Below, one piece after another: positions 17,312-26,100 of a stretch of 64,000 nt of DNA (position 1 is the first letter of the stretch; each line of letters opens with the position of its first letter). Below the pieces are notes generated by a model. The model made no database searches. It had not been told where the DNA came from and saw nothing but the letters and a program-made list of their open reading frames with translations. Both the position numbers and the translations under genes were made by a program. Origin of the DNA: Planotetraspora thailandica (GTDB lineage Bacteria; Actinomycetota; Actinomycetes; Streptosporangiales; Streptosporangiaceae); contig NZ_BOOR01000027.1 of NCBI RefSeq assembly GCF_016863335.1, positions 104,157 to 168,156 on the forward strand. The letters are read 5' to 3'.

Positions 17312-18424
17312 ATGAGTTCCCGTCCCGCCCCGCTGATCCCTCCCCGGGTGCGCGCGCTGCTGGGACGGGTGCCTCTGCTGGTGCCGCTGGTGCGGTTCGT
17401 GCGCAGGCTCTCGGCCAAGGACCGCAACCTGCTGATCGCGCTGGTCGCCGTCACGCTGCTCATCGGCGTGCTCGACGCGGAGGTCTCGGCCTACTGGTTC
17501 TCGCCGTCGCTGCTGATCCTGGTCACGCTCATCGGCGGCCTGCAGCTGCGGCTGCGCAGCCTCGTCGTCCTGCTCTGCACGGTCGCCCTGTCCCTGAGCT
17601 ACATGGAGGCGGTCAGGCGGGTCGGCAACATCGGGCCGGGCTTCCTGATCACCATGTGCTTCACGGCCGTCCTCGCCTGGCTGATGGCCCGCACCCGGGG
17701 CAAGCTCGGCGTGCAGGGCCTGCGCGGCGACGCGATGCTGCTGGAGCTGCGCGACCGGCTCAAACGGCAGAGCGAGCTGCCGCCGTTCCCCAAGGAGTGG
17801 GGCGGCAAGGTGGTGCTCAAGCAGGCCGGCGGCTCCTCCTTCGGCGGCGACTTCGTGGTGTCCCTGCGTGAAGGCGACAACGTCGAGATGGCCGTCGTGG
17901 ACGTCTCCGGCAAGGGCGTCGACGCGGGAACCCGTGCGCTTATGCTCTCGGGCACGTTCGGCGGCCTGCTCGGGTCCGTGGACGACTTCCTGGCCGCCTG
18001 CAACACCTACCTGCACAGGCAACTCGGAGACGAGGGCTTCGTCACCGCCGTGCACCTGACCCTCGACCTGTCGACGGGGGCCTACACCATCACCTCGGCG
18101 GGCCACCCTCCGGTCGTGAAGTTCGACGCGGGCACGGGGACCTGGCGGGTCTCCACGGCCAAGGGCGTCGTGCTGGGCGTGGTTCCCGACCTGCACTGCG
18201 AGGCCGACAGGGGCGTGCTGCGCAAGGGCGACGCGCTCATGCTGTTCACCGACGGCCTCATCGAGCAGCCCGGCCGCGACATCGACGCGGGGCTCGACCG
18301 GCTGCTGGGCGAGGCCGAGCGGCTGCTCCCCTCCGGCTTCCGCGACCGCGCCCGCCAGCTCGTCCAGTCGATGACCTCGGGCCACAACGACGACTGCGCC
18401 CTCGTCCTCATCTGGCGCCAGTAG
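17312..18424 (+). CDS. Membrane-anchored PP2C (SpoIIE) phosphatase
   Basis: A 370-residue protein. The first 135 residues contain three or four hydrophobic segments (LLIALVAVTLLIGVLD, LLILVTLIGGLQL, GFLITMCFTAVLAWL), with no sensor domain recognised. The SpoIIE/PP2C catalytic domain spans about 160-370: GGSSFGGDFV with the first metal aspartate, AVVDVSGKGVDAGTRAL, ITSAGHPPVV, ALMLFTDGLIEQ and GHNDDCALVL. These phosphatases typically dephosphorylate anti-sigma-factor antagonists (STAS proteins); none is adjacent. ATG 17312 was preferred to an upstream in-frame GTG because it follows the non-coding region directly. Confidence 0.9.
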   Translation: MSSRPAPLIPPRVRALLGRVPLLVPLVRFVRRLSAKDRNLLIALVAVTLLIGVLDAEVSAYWFSPSLLILVTLIGGLQLRLRSLVVLLCTVALSLSYMEAVRRVGNIGPGFLITMCFTAVLAWLMARTRGKLGVQGLRGDAMLLELRDRLKRQSELPPFPKEWGGKVVLKQAGGSSFGGDFVVSLREGDNVEMAVVDVSGKGVDAGTRALMLSGTFGGLLGSVDDFLAACNTYLHRQLGDEGFVTAVHLTLDLSTGAYTITSAGHPPVVKFDAGTGTWRVSTAKGVVLGVVPDLHCEADRGVLRKGDALMLFTDGLIEQPGRDIDAGLDRLLGEAERLLPSGFRDRARQLVQSMTSGHNDDCALVLIWRQ

Positions 18425-18567
18425 CACATCCCGGCCGTACGGATCCGCGACAGGGCCGGAATCGTCACGCCATGTAATCGCCCATGCGCGTATCGTGTGC
18501 CACGTCAACGGCCGCGCGCACGGCGGCCCCGGTCCCGGTACGGCCGGCAGCTGAAAAGGGGCGGATC

Positions 18568-21132
18568 ATGGAGAAGCGGTACGAGCCTTACTGCCGTGCT
18601 GATCCGGCCTTCTACGACTCGCCCCTGACGGGCCTCGACGACTCCGGCCTTGACTACGCGCCGGCCCACCGTGCCGTGCCCGGAGGCTGGGTGCGGACGG
18701 TCCGGGCCGACTGGGTGATCTACCAGCCCGTGGCGGGCGAGCTGCCCGGCCAGGGATGGAAGATCCACGTCTCGGCCCGCATGGACGAGGCCGCCGAGAT
18801 CCTGGACAAGGTCGCCGGCTACTGCCTGGAGCGGGAACTCGCCTTCAAGTTCCTGCGCTCGCCCGCCGTGCTCCACCTCAACAACGCCGAGCACACCGCC
18901 CCCGGAGCGAGCGGGAAGTTCATCACCGTCTATCCGGCCGCCGAGGCCGTGCTGGAGACCGCCCTCGCCGAGCTCGGCCGCCTGCTCGACGGCCATCGCG
19001 GCCCGCGCATCCTGAGCGACCTGAGATGCGGCGACAGCGTGCTCCACGTGCGCTACGGCGGCATCGCCGAACGTCGCCGCGTCGTCGAGGACGGGTGGTC
19101 GCAGCCGGCCGTCGTCGCGCCCGACGGCACCCTGGTCCCCGACCGGCGGGAGGCCGCCTTCACGATGCCTCCCTGGGTGACGCCCCCGCCGTTCCTCGGC
19201 CCGCACCTGGAGTCGCAGGGCGGCGCGCCGGGGGCGGCCCTGCCGTACAGGATCGAACGCGTGCTGCACCGGACGAACGCGGGCGGTCTCTACGTCGCGA
19301 GCGATCCGGCGACCGGCGAGCGCCTCATCCTCAAGGAGGCCCGCCCGCACGCCGGGCTCGACAGGCACGGCGCCGACGCGGTCACCCGGCTCGAACGCGA
19401 ACGCGAGGTGCTGGAGCGGCTCGCGGACCTCGGCGTCGTACCGGTGCTGAGGGACCACCTCGTCGCGGGAGAGGACCACTGGCTGGTGATGGAGCCGGTG
19501 ACCGGAGAGCCGCTGAGCGAGGTGTTCCCCACGCGTTATCCCCTCGGCGGGGCGGAGGAGGGCGACCTCGACGGCTACGCCCTGTGGGCGACGGAGATCT
19601 GCGCCGAGGTGGAAGACGCCGTCATGAAGGTCCACATGAACGGGTTCGTGCTCGGCGACCTCGACATGTCGGCCATCTACCTCCGGCCGGGCGGCGGGGT
19701 GACGCTGATCGGGTTCGACGCGGTCAGGCCGGCGGCAGAGGCCACCGGGACAGGACTGGCGAGCCCCGGATTCGGGGCGCCCGATGGTTTCGTCGGTTTC
19801 GACGTCGACAGGTTCGCGCTGGCCTGCCTGCGCTTCGCGCTCTTCCTTCCACTCACCGAACTGTTCCTGCTCGACCGGGGCAAGGCCGCCGAACTGGCCG
19901 AGGTCATCACGGACCGTTTCCCCGTCAAGGAGGGCTTCCTGCGGCCCGCGGTCAGGATCGTGGGCGGGGGAGCCGCCCGCAGCACGCCCGCGATGGGCAC
20001 CTGGCAGGAGATGCGGGCGTCGATGGCCGGGGCGATCCTCGCCTCCGCCACCCCGGAGCGTGACGACCGGCTCTTCCCCGGAGACGTCGCCCAGTTCGAC
20101 GCGGGCGGTCTCGGGTTCGCGCACGGCGCGGCCGGGGTGCTGTACGCCCTGTACGTGACGGGCGCGGGCCGCGCCCCCGAACATGAGCGGTGGTTGCTCG
20201 ACCGGGCCCTGCGCGGGGCGGCCGGCGGCAGGCCCGGCTTCTACGACGGCATGCACGGCGTCGCACACACGCTGGCCGTGCTCGGCCACCACGAGGCCGC
20301 CCTCGAGGTGCTCGACGCCGCCGGGGACCCCTCACGGGCGGTGGGCACGGACCTGTACGGCGGGCTCGCCGGGATCGGCCTCAACCAGATCTATCTCGGA
20401 GAGCTGGACGACGCCGTCGAGACCGCCGGAATGATGGCCGACCGGCTACCCCGGCAGGTGCCCGGCGTCAGCGGCGCGGCCGGGCCGTACGCCGGGTTGA
20501 TGTACGGGGCGTCCGGCCCGGCCCTGCTGTTCGTCCGCCTGTTCGAAAGGACCGGCGACGTGCAATGGCTCGACCGGGCGGAGGAGGCGCTGCGGCTCGA
20601 CCTCGCCAGATGCGTCGTGCAGGCGGACGGATCGTTGCAGGTCAACGAGGGCTGCCGGACCATGCCGTACCTCGACCGAGGCAGCGTCGGCATCGCGTGG
20701 GTGCTCGGTGAGCTGCTGCGCTACCGGGCCGATCCGGAATTGTCGGCGGCACGCCATCGGCTCGATCGGGCCGCCAGGTCGCACTTCTACATCCAGTCGG
20801 GCCTGTTCACCGGCAGGGCGGGGATCCTCGCCTATCTGTGCAGAGACAGGGAGGGCGGCTGGGGGATCGAAGACCCCGAGGCGTCCCGCCAGCTCGCCGC
20901 GCTGTCGTGGCACGCGCTCGCCTACCAGGGACACCTGGCCTTCCCCGGAGAGCGGCTGCTGCGGTTGTCCATGGACCTCGCCACGGGGACGACGGGGGTG
21001 CTGCTGGCCGCCGGGGCGGCGCTGCACGGGGAGCCGGTCGGGTTGCCGTTCCTGAGCGGGGCGATGCCGGCGAACGTCCTCGGGCGCGTGAGCCGTACGG
21101 CACCGGCGGCACGCGAGGCCGATAACGGGTGA
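18568..21132 (+). CDS. Class III LanKC-like lanthipeptide synthetase, orphan
   Basis: An 854-residue protein with LanKC architecture: an N-terminal lyase-like part (about 1-215), a kinase-like domain (about 225-480) and a C-terminal LanC-like alpha-toroid (about 500-840) with repeated GxxG turns (HGAAGVLYAL, LYGGLAGIGLN, GRAGILAYL, GTTGVLLAAG). LanC zinc ligands (Cys, Cys-His) are absent: RGSVGIAWVLG replaces the CHG motif, as in class III rather than class IV. In the kinase, K256 (LILKEARP) and D364 (GDLDMSAIYL) are present. However, the loop asparagine position is A369 and the DFG/DFE aspartate is G382 (LIGFDAV), so metal binding may be impaired. AAAAGGGG-like SD (AAAAGGGG) precedes ATG 18568. 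No precursor peptide or transporter is adjacent; a LuxR-type regulator is convergent. Confidence 0.85.
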   Translation: MEKRYEPYCRADPAFYDSPLTGLDDSGLDYAPAHRAVPGGWVRTVRADWVIYQPVAGELPGQGWKIHVSARMDEAAEILDKVAGYCLERELAFKFLRSPAVLHLNNAEHTAPGASGKFITVYPAAEAVLETALAELGRLLDGHRGPRILSDLRCGDSVLHVRYGGIAERRRVVEDGWSQPAVVAPDGTLVPDRREAAFTMPPWVTPPPFLGPHLESQGGAPGAALPYRIERVLHRTNAGGLYVASDPATGERLILKEARPHAGLDRHGADAVTRLEREREVLERLADLGVVPVLRDHLVAGEDHWLVMEPVTGEPLSEVFPTRYPLGGAEEGDLDGYALWATEICAEVEDAVMKVHMNGFVLGDLDMSAIYLRPGGGVTLIGFDAVRPAAEATGTGLASPGFGAPDGFVGFDVDRFALACLRFALFLPLTELFLLDRGKAAELAEVITDRFPVKEGFLRPAVRIVGGGAARSTPAMGTWQEMRASMAGAILASATPERDDRLFPGDVAQFDAGGLGFAHGAAGVLYALYVTGAGRAPEHERWLLDRALRGAAGGRPGFYDGMHGVAHTLAVLGHHEAALEVLDAAGDPSRAVGTDLYGGLAGIGLNQIYLGELDDAVETAGMMADRLPRQVPGVSGAAGPYAGLMYGASGPALLFVRLFERTGDVQWLDRAEEALRLDLARCVVQADGSLQVNEGCRTMPYLDRGSVGIAWVLGELLRYRADPELSAARHRLDRAARSHFYIQSGLFTGRAGILAYLCRDREGGWGIEDPEASRQLAALSWHALAYQGHLAFPGERLLRLSMDLATGTTGVLLAAGAALHGEPVGLPFLSGAMPANVLGRVSRTAPAAREADNG

Positions 21133-21155
21133 GCGAAGGGGCGAGCCGTCGTGGG

Positions 21156-21761
21156 CTAGAGCCATCCGGCGTCGCGGGCGATCCTGACCGCGTCGACGCG
21201 ACCCCGGGCCCCGGTCTTGCAGATGACCCGCGACAGGTGATTGCGGACGGTGCCGACCGACAGGCGGAGCTGGTCGGCGATCTCCTTGGACCGGGCGCCT
21301 CCCGCGGCCAGACGCATGACGTCGAGCTCGCGGGGGGTCAGCGGGTTGTCGGCCGCCTCGATCGCGGCGACCGCGAGGTCGGGGTCGACCACGCGATGGC
21401 CGGAGCTGATGCGGCGGATGCCGTCCGCGAGCTGTTCCGGCCCGACCTGGATGCTCATGTAGCCGAGGACGCCCGCCGCGAAGGCCCGCTTGATGTGACC
21501 GGGGTTGGGCTGGGGGGCGAGGACCATCACCCGGCACCGGGGCACCTTCTCGCCCAGCCTGGCGGCCGCCCCGAGGCCGTCCATCCCCGGCAGGTCGACG
21601 TCGATGACCGCCGCGTCGGGCCGGACGTCGAGCGCCGCGGGGACGATGTCCTCGGCCGAGGCTACGTCCGCCACCACCTCGAGATCGCTTTCGCCGTCGA
21701 GCGAGGCGACGAGGCCTCGCCGTACCAGTGGAAGGTGTTCGGCAACCAGGATCCGAATCAA
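21156..21761 (-). CDS. LuxR-family response regulator, atypical receiver
   Basis: A 201-residue protein with a receiver domain (1-115) and a LuxR/NarL HTH (about 140-201: LTPRELDVMRLAAGGARSKE, LSVGTVRNHLSRV). The phospho-acceptor aspartate is in AAVIDVDLPGMDG. The receiver is degenerate: the acidic pair is EH (LVAEHLPL), the switch Thr/Ser is Ala (VMVLAPQP), and the conserved lysine after GY is missing (LGYMSIQVG). It may therefore work without phosphorylation. The start is taken as TTG 21761, with GGGGAG 6 bases upstream. It lies 23 bases from the end of the LanKC-like gene, convergent, reminiscent of RamR beside RamC. No sensor kinase is adjacent. Confidence 0.88.
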   Translation of the reverse strand: MIRILVAEHLPLVRRGLVASLDGESDLEVVADVASAEDIVPAALDVRPDAAVIDVDLPGMDGLGAAARLGEKVPRCRVMVLAPQPNPGHIKRAFAAGVLGYMSIQVGPEQLADGIRRISSGHRVVDPDLAVAAIEAADNPLTPRELDVMRLAAGGARSKEIADQLRLSVGTVRNHLSRVICKTGARGRVDAVRIARDAGWL

Positions 21762-21951
21762 GACGCTCCCCTCAGCGCGGTCTTTCACAGGGTGATCGAA
21801 TGGATGCGTACTGTCAACGAAGTGTCTCGTTCTGGTCGGCGGGCCGCAACCTGAGCCTCATTCGGCTGAGCCGGGGCGCGAGCGGGGTGGGCTACCCTCG
21901 AAAGGTGCGACGACTGGCAGGACACTTTCTCCGACTCGGGGTGACGCGCTG

Positions 21952-23256
21952 ATGATCCTGCTCTTCTTGGCCGGCTTCGCGATCGTCTTCGTGGGACTGC
22001 TGGTGTCCATCGCCCTCCACGAGATCGGGCACCTCGTTCCGGCCAAGCTTTTCAAGGTGCGGGTCACGCAGTACATGGTCGGGTTCGGTCCCACCATGTG
22101 GTCGCGCAGGCGCGGGGAGACCGAATACGGCATCAAGTGGGTGCCGCTCGGCGGCTACATCCGGATGATCGGCATGCTGCCTCCCCGGCCGAGCGACGAC
22201 CCGACCAAGCTGCGCAGCGTCTCCACGGGCCCCTGGCAGGGACTGATCGAGAACGCCCGGGCCGTGGCGTTGGAGGAGGTCAGGCCCGGTGACGAGGACC
22301 GGGTGTTCTACCGCAAGCCGTGGTGGCAGAAGGTCATCATCATGACCGGCGGCCCCGCGATGAACTTCGTGCTCGCGTTCGTGCTGTTCGCCGTCGTGAT
22401 GATGGGGTTCGGCGTGGCGATGCAGAAGCCGGTCGTCTCGACGGTGTCCAAGTGCGTGATGCCGATCAGCGAGGCGGACAACCGGCAGTGCGGGCCCAGC
22501 GACCCCCCGACGCCCGCGAGCCTGGCCGGACTGCGCCCCGGCGACCGCCTCACGTCGGTGGACGGCACGCGGGTGACGTCGTGGGACCAGGCGAGCCGGC
22601 TGATCCGCACGCACAAGGCGGGCGCCGCGGCGCTCGGGATCGAGCGCGCAGGGAAGCCGATGACGGTGAACGTGACCCTGGTCGCGCACGACATGCCGTC
22701 CCTGGACGACCCCTCCAAGATCGACAAGGGTGTCGGCTTCCTCGGCGTGACGCCTGTCACCGTGACCGAGCGGGTGGGCCCCGGCTACGTGGCGGGGCAG
22801 ATGTGGGGCTTCGTCGAGAAGACGGCCGCGGCGATGGTCAACATCCCCGGCAAGATGGTGGGCGTCTGGCACGCGGCCTTCTCCGACGGCAAGCGCGACC
22901 CCAACGGGCCCATCGGCGTCGTCGGCGTCGGCCGCATCGGCGGGGAGATCGCCACGTCGGACCTGTCGGCGGAAAACAAGATCGTCTTTTATATCCAGCT
23001 TCTGGCGAGCCTCAACCTGGCCGTCGGCATGTTCAACCTCATCCCGCTGCTGCCGCTCGACGGCGGGCACATCCTCGGCGGGCTCTGGGAGGGCCTCAAG
23101 CGATTCCTCGCCCGCGTGCGGCGCAGGCCCTCACCCGGGTACGTCGACGTCGCCAAGGCCCTGCCGCTGACCTACGTCATGGCCGCGCTGCTGCTCGTCA
23201 TGGGCGGCCTGCTGATCTACGCCGACCTGGTCAACCCCGTCCGCATCTCCGGCTGA
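21952..23256 (+). CDS. Site-2 intramembrane metalloprotease (RseP/Rip1 type)
   Basis: A 434-residue membrane protease that cuts membrane-bound substrates such as anti-sigma factors. The zinc motif is in the first membrane segment (SIALHEIGHLVPAKL) and the third ligand region is NLIPLLPLDGGHILGG. A PDZ domain at about 185-270 contains LAGLRPGDRLTSVDG. There are about four hydrophobic segments. Start is ATG 21952. In many actinobacteria this gene lies between dxr and ispG; neither is present here, so it may be a displaced or second copy. DinB gene 23277-23786 is convergent. Confidence 0.92.
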   Translation: MILLFLAGFAIVFVGLLVSIALHEIGHLVPAKLFKVRVTQYMVGFGPTMWSRRRGETEYGIKWVPLGGYIRMIGMLPPRPSDDPTKLRSVSTGPWQGLIENARAVALEEVRPGDEDRVFYRKPWWQKVIIMTGGPAMNFVLAFVLFAVVMMGFGVAMQKPVVSTVSKCVMPISEADNRQCGPSDPPTPASLAGLRPGDRLTSVDGTRVTSWDQASRLIRTHKAGAAALGIERAGKPMTVNVTLVAHDMPSLDDPSKIDKGVGFLGVTPVTVTERVGPGYVAGQMWGFVEKTAAAMVNIPGKMVGVWHAAFSDGKRDPNGPIGVVGVGRIGGEIATSDLSAENKIVFYIQLLASLNLAVGMFNLIPLLPLDGGHILGGLWEGLKRFLARVRRRPSPGYVDVAKALPLTYVMAALLLVMGGLLIYADLVNPVRISG

Positions 23257-23276
23257 GTCTTCCGGGCGCCGGGCCG

Positions 23277-23786
23277 CTACTCGCCGGTGACGCCGTCGAT
23301 CTGCTCGCGTATGAGGTCCGCGTGGCCGTTGTGCCGCGCGTATTCCTCGATCATGTGCACGAGGATCCAGCGGTGGGAGTACGTCACGCCGCGCGCCTCC
23401 CGCTTGGCTGGCGTGTCGAGGTCCGGGTACGCGGCCGACACGGCGCGCGCGGCCTCGACCTCGGCCCGCCACGTCGAGAACGCCTCCCCTACGGAGGCGG
23501 TTTCGACGTCGTCGAACTCGCCGTCGGGGTTCTCCAGGCTGTAGTAGAGGTGATCGATGTCCTCGCCGTTCAGCCTCATACGGAACCAGGCGCGCTCGAC
23601 GCCGGCCATGTGCCGCACCAGGCCCAGCAGCGACAGGGTGGACGGCGTCGACGGCCGCAGGCGCAACTGCTCCTCGCTCAGGCCGTCGCACTTGAACGCC
23701 AGGGTCTCGCGGTGCCAGTCGAGCCAGGCGGTCAGCATCTCGTGCTCGCCCGCGGAGGCGGGAGGGGCGATTCGTTTGTCAGGCAT
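23277..23786 (-). CDS. DinB family protein (DUF664)
   Basis: A 169-residue four-helix protein of the DinB/DUF664 family, which usually bind a divalent metal through histidines. Recognisable parts are LSLLGLVRHMAGVERAWF, with the first histidine, and LVHMIEEYARHNGHADLIRE, with the C-terminal histidine cluster. Members include thiol-dependent transferases, and many are uncharacterised. The start was set at MPDKR (23786), with a GGCAGGAT element upstream, rather than 12 codons earlier. It is co-directional with the rhomboid gene. Confidence 0.86.
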   Translation of the reverse strand: MPDKRIAPPASAGEHEMLTAWLDWHRETLAFKCDGLSEEQLRLRPSTPSTLSLLGLVRHMAGVERAWFRMRLNGEDIDHLYYSLENPDGEFDDVETASVGEAFSTWRAEVEAARAVSAAYPDLDTPAKREARGVTYSHRWILVHMIEEYARHNGHADLIREQIDGVTGE

Positions 23787-23837
23787 GCTGTGATCCTGCC
23801 GGGAAGCGGTGATCGATGTCATGCGATTTCCGCGGCG

Positions 23838-24776
23838 TCACAAGGTGCCGGTGAGTCGGGAGGTCTTCAGCACGACCAGCACCACGAGTACGGCGAGGAC
23901 ACCGGCGGTCGCGGGCAGGTGCCACTTGCGGGGCAGGTGCGCCAGGCACAGGGCGACCCCTCCGCCTGCGAGCAGGCCGCCCAGGTGGCCTTCCCAGGAG
24001 GTGACCGTGGCGGAGATGACTCCCCAAAGCAGGAATGACACGATGAGCCGGCGCGCGCCGGCCGGGTCGTGGTTGAGCCGCCTGCTGAAGATGTAATAGG
24101 CGGTGGCGAGGCCGAAGATCGCGCCGGAAGCGCCCAGCGCGGCCTCGTCCGGGGCGATCAGGTAGCCGAGGACCGAGCCGCCCAGCGCGGACAGCAGGTA
24201 GAGCGCCGCGAAACGAGGTTTGCCCAGGACCTGCTCGATCACCCGGCCGAGGGTCCAGAGCCAGTACATGTTCAGCAGGATGTGCAGGATGCCGAACAGA
24301 CCCTCGGTCGGCTGCAGGTGGAGGAAGGCCGAGGTGATGAGGCGGTACCACTCGCCGGTGGCGATGCCGACGGGGGTGAACGGCCCGCCGTCGGCGCCCA
24401 CCAGGCTCGCCGGGTCCTGGTAGACGTACTGCTGGCCGTCCGCGCCGATGAGGCCGAGGCCCAGGTTCGTGAAGCGGTCGACGAGATCCGGGTAGGTCAG
24501 CTCACCCAGGTAGGCGATCACGTTGACCGCGATGAGGACGTACGTGACGGCGGGCACCACCGACACCTTGCCGCCGAAGACCGTGCGGGCCTGCCGTATG
24601 GACTTGTTGCCCTCCTTCACGCAGTCGACGCACTGGTGGCCGACCGACGCGGGCCGCATGCAGTCGCCGCACATGTAGCGGTCACATCTGACGCACCGGA
24701 CGTGGCTCTCCGTCTTGGGATGCCGGTAGCAGACGGGGGCCGGGGCCTGCTCAGGCGCGGAAACCTGATCTTCCAT
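23838..24776 (-). CDS. Rhomboid family intramembrane serine protease
   Basis: A 312-residue protein. The N-terminal 60 residues form a zinc-binding box with paired cysteines and histidines (CYRHPKTESHVRC, CDRYMCGDCM, GHQCVDC). Six or so membrane helices follow from about residue 75. The catalytic serine is in GASGAIFGLATAY and the catalytic histidine in WEGHLGGLLAGGGVAL. This is the usual actinobacterial layout of a zinc finger fused to a rhomboid. Substrates are unknown. It reads toward the DinB gene, with a strong terminator hairpin about 95 bases upstream of its start that belongs to the flanking repeat. Confidence 0.93.
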   Translation of the reverse strand: MEDQVSAPEQAPAPVCYRHPKTESHVRCVRCDRYMCGDCMRPASVGHQCVDCVKEGNKSIRQARTVFGGKVSVVPAVTYVLIAVNVIAYLGELTYPDLVDRFTNLGLGLIGADGQQYVYQDPASLVGADGGPFTPVGIATGEWYRLITSAFLHLQPTEGLFGILHILLNMYWLWTLGRVIEQVLGKPRFAALYLLSALGGSVLGYLIAPDEAALGASGAIFGLATAYYIFSRRLNHDPAGARRLIVSFLLWGVISATVTSWEGHLGGLLAGGGVALCLAHLPRKWHLPATAGVLAVLVVLVVLKTSRLTGTL

Positions 24777-24870
24777 GGGGGGAGTTCACCTCGTGCGGTG
24801 CCGGGGAGGGGTGCGGCTGGCGCAGCGAGGTTATCGGAGAAAGGCCGCGGCACGAGACTCCGGAAAGTGA

Positions 24871-24918
24871 TCACGCGGGTGTGCGAGTCGCGGGGGCCAG
24901 ACTCGCACACCCGCGTGA
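24871..24918. terminator. Perfect 19-bp hairpin (copy 1)
   Basis: Arms 24871-24889 and 24900-24918 are perfectly complementary over 19 bases with a 10-base loop, a very stable hairpin that can terminate in either direction. It is part of the direct repeat shared with 27013-27098. Confidence 0.75.
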
Positions 24919-24958
24919 CCGTGGGGGTGGGACAGATGGTGGGTCAGTACATCGAGAT
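24871..24958. repeat. Direct repeat copy 1: duplicated 3' end of the peptidase gene
   Basis: This 88-base stretch matches 27013-27098 with few differences. It contains the hairpin plus a copy of the last codons of the cell-wall peptidase gene (tcagtacatcgagat on this strand). The two copies bracket about 2.05 kb with a sigma-factor operon and an integrase tail, so they look like attL and attR of an integrated element that used the 3' end of that gene as its target. Confidence 0.7.
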
Positions 24959-25566
24959 CTGATCAGCCCTTGATCGTGACCTGGGACAACTTCCGAACCA
25001 CCGGGATGACCTGGCGTTGGCCGTCTCGGTGGTTCTCGGCATTTCGCGAATGATCACAGTGCCATGTGCCCTCACTGTGCCCTCCGGCCCGCTCGGACTA
25101 TCAGCTTGGGAAGTCTTTCAACACCCTGCGGTCTGAGCTGGGGAAACGGTGACCTGGGCGTATGTGGGTCGAGTGACCGTGAGTCCCCGTGATTCCCCAC
25201 TGGTTACCGACCGTACGGGCACGCAACGGGCACGGCATGGCAGCTGAGGGCCGGTGACGGATGGCGATGTGCGGCGGCGTTGCTCGGGGGCTCACAGATC
25301 CGAGGCGGCGGCCAGACCCACCCTCCAGACCCTGCCGGTCGGTCTGCGGCTGGGCTTCGTGCCGCGCTGGTCATCCCAGTGTGGTGGCGCGCCGGACCCC
25401 TGAAACCACCTTCGGCCGAGATCCGGTACTTCGGTGGGTGTCACCATGAAGGCCATGAGGTATGGCAGATCCTTGGTCGCCAATGAGCGCGTCCGTCGCG
25501 GCGCGCAGCTTGGGTGCGGTGTTTCCGAGACGCCGTGGCCGCCCGGGTAAAGGGATCCGGGCCTTC
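24959..25566. other. Left part of the 2 kb insert, no clear gene
   Basis: About 600 bases lie between repeat copy 1 and the sigma gene. Reading frames here are short and unlike proteins. The sequence acgggcacgcaacgggcacgg at 25215-25235 recurs with one mismatch at 39311-39331 in the tRNA-Pro island, which ties the two mobile regions together. The promoter of the sigma operon should lie near the right end. Confidence 0.45.
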
Positions 25567-26100
25567 ATGCGTAATTGGGGCGTGGAGCAAAGAGGACAAG
25601 AATTCACCAAGTTCTACACCGCCTCCAAGGATGACTGCCTGCGGATCGTGCTGGTCAACGTCGGCGACAGGCAGCTCGCCGAGGACCTGGTGGCGGAGGC
25701 GTTCACCCGGGCCTGGATGTCCTGGCGCAAGGTGCGTGATCACCCTGTCCCACGCGCCTGGGTGGTGCGGACAGCGCTGAACGCCCACGTGTCCTGGTGG
25801 AGGCGCCGCCGGCGCGAGCTGACAGTGGATGATCCAACAGCGTTGGCAGGCCTGGAGGGCAGCCAGTTGGCGGGTTCGGCGGACCTGAGCCTCGACCAGG
25901 CGCTGGTTGCGGCGCTCCGGTTGCTTCCGCTCAGGCAGCGCGAAGTGATCACGCTAAGGGTCTTCTTCGACCTGGATACCGATGCCACGGCGAAGCTGCT
26001 CGGCATCTCACCGGGGACCGTTGGCGCGCACCTGCACCGGGCGCTGGCCACGCTCCGCACGCAAACACAATCCTTCAGCGACCAGGAGGTCACCTCATGA
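25567..26100 (+). CDS. ECF-type RNA polymerase sigma factor
   Basis: A 177-residue sigma-70 family protein. Region 2 is at about 15-75 (FTKFYTASKDDCLRIVLVNV, AEDLVAEAFTRAWMSW), and region 4 at about 115-170 (LPLRQREVITLRVFFDLD, TAKLLGISPGTVGAHLHRAL) has the HTH that reads the -35 element. The ATG at 25567 puts region 2 near the N-terminus as usual; an in-frame ATG at 25462 would add 35 basic residues. It overlaps the next gene by 4 bases (ATGA), the standard sigma plus regulator arrangement. It lies inside the repeat-bounded insert, so it is probably acquired cargo. Confidence 0.88.
   Translation: MRNWGVEQRGQEFTKFYTASKDDCLRIVLVNVGDRQLAEDLVAEAFTRAWMSWRKVRDHPVPRAWVVRTALNAHVSWWRRRRRELTVDDPTALAGLEGSQLAGSADLSLDQALVAALRLLPLRQREVITLRVFFDLDTDATAKLLGISPGTVGAHLHRALATLRTQTQSFSDQEVTS

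Noticed and set aside
18484..18567. N-terminal extension or small peptide before the LanKC-like gene, considered as a lanthipeptide precursor
   Set aside because: It is in frame with the synthetase without a stop and has no LxLQ-like leader motif; the cys/ser/thr content is incidental.
25101..25295. 64-residue minus-strand frame in the sigma insert
   Set aside because: No ribosome binding site and no family pattern; it covers the repeated acgggcacg motif, which is better explained as a site.
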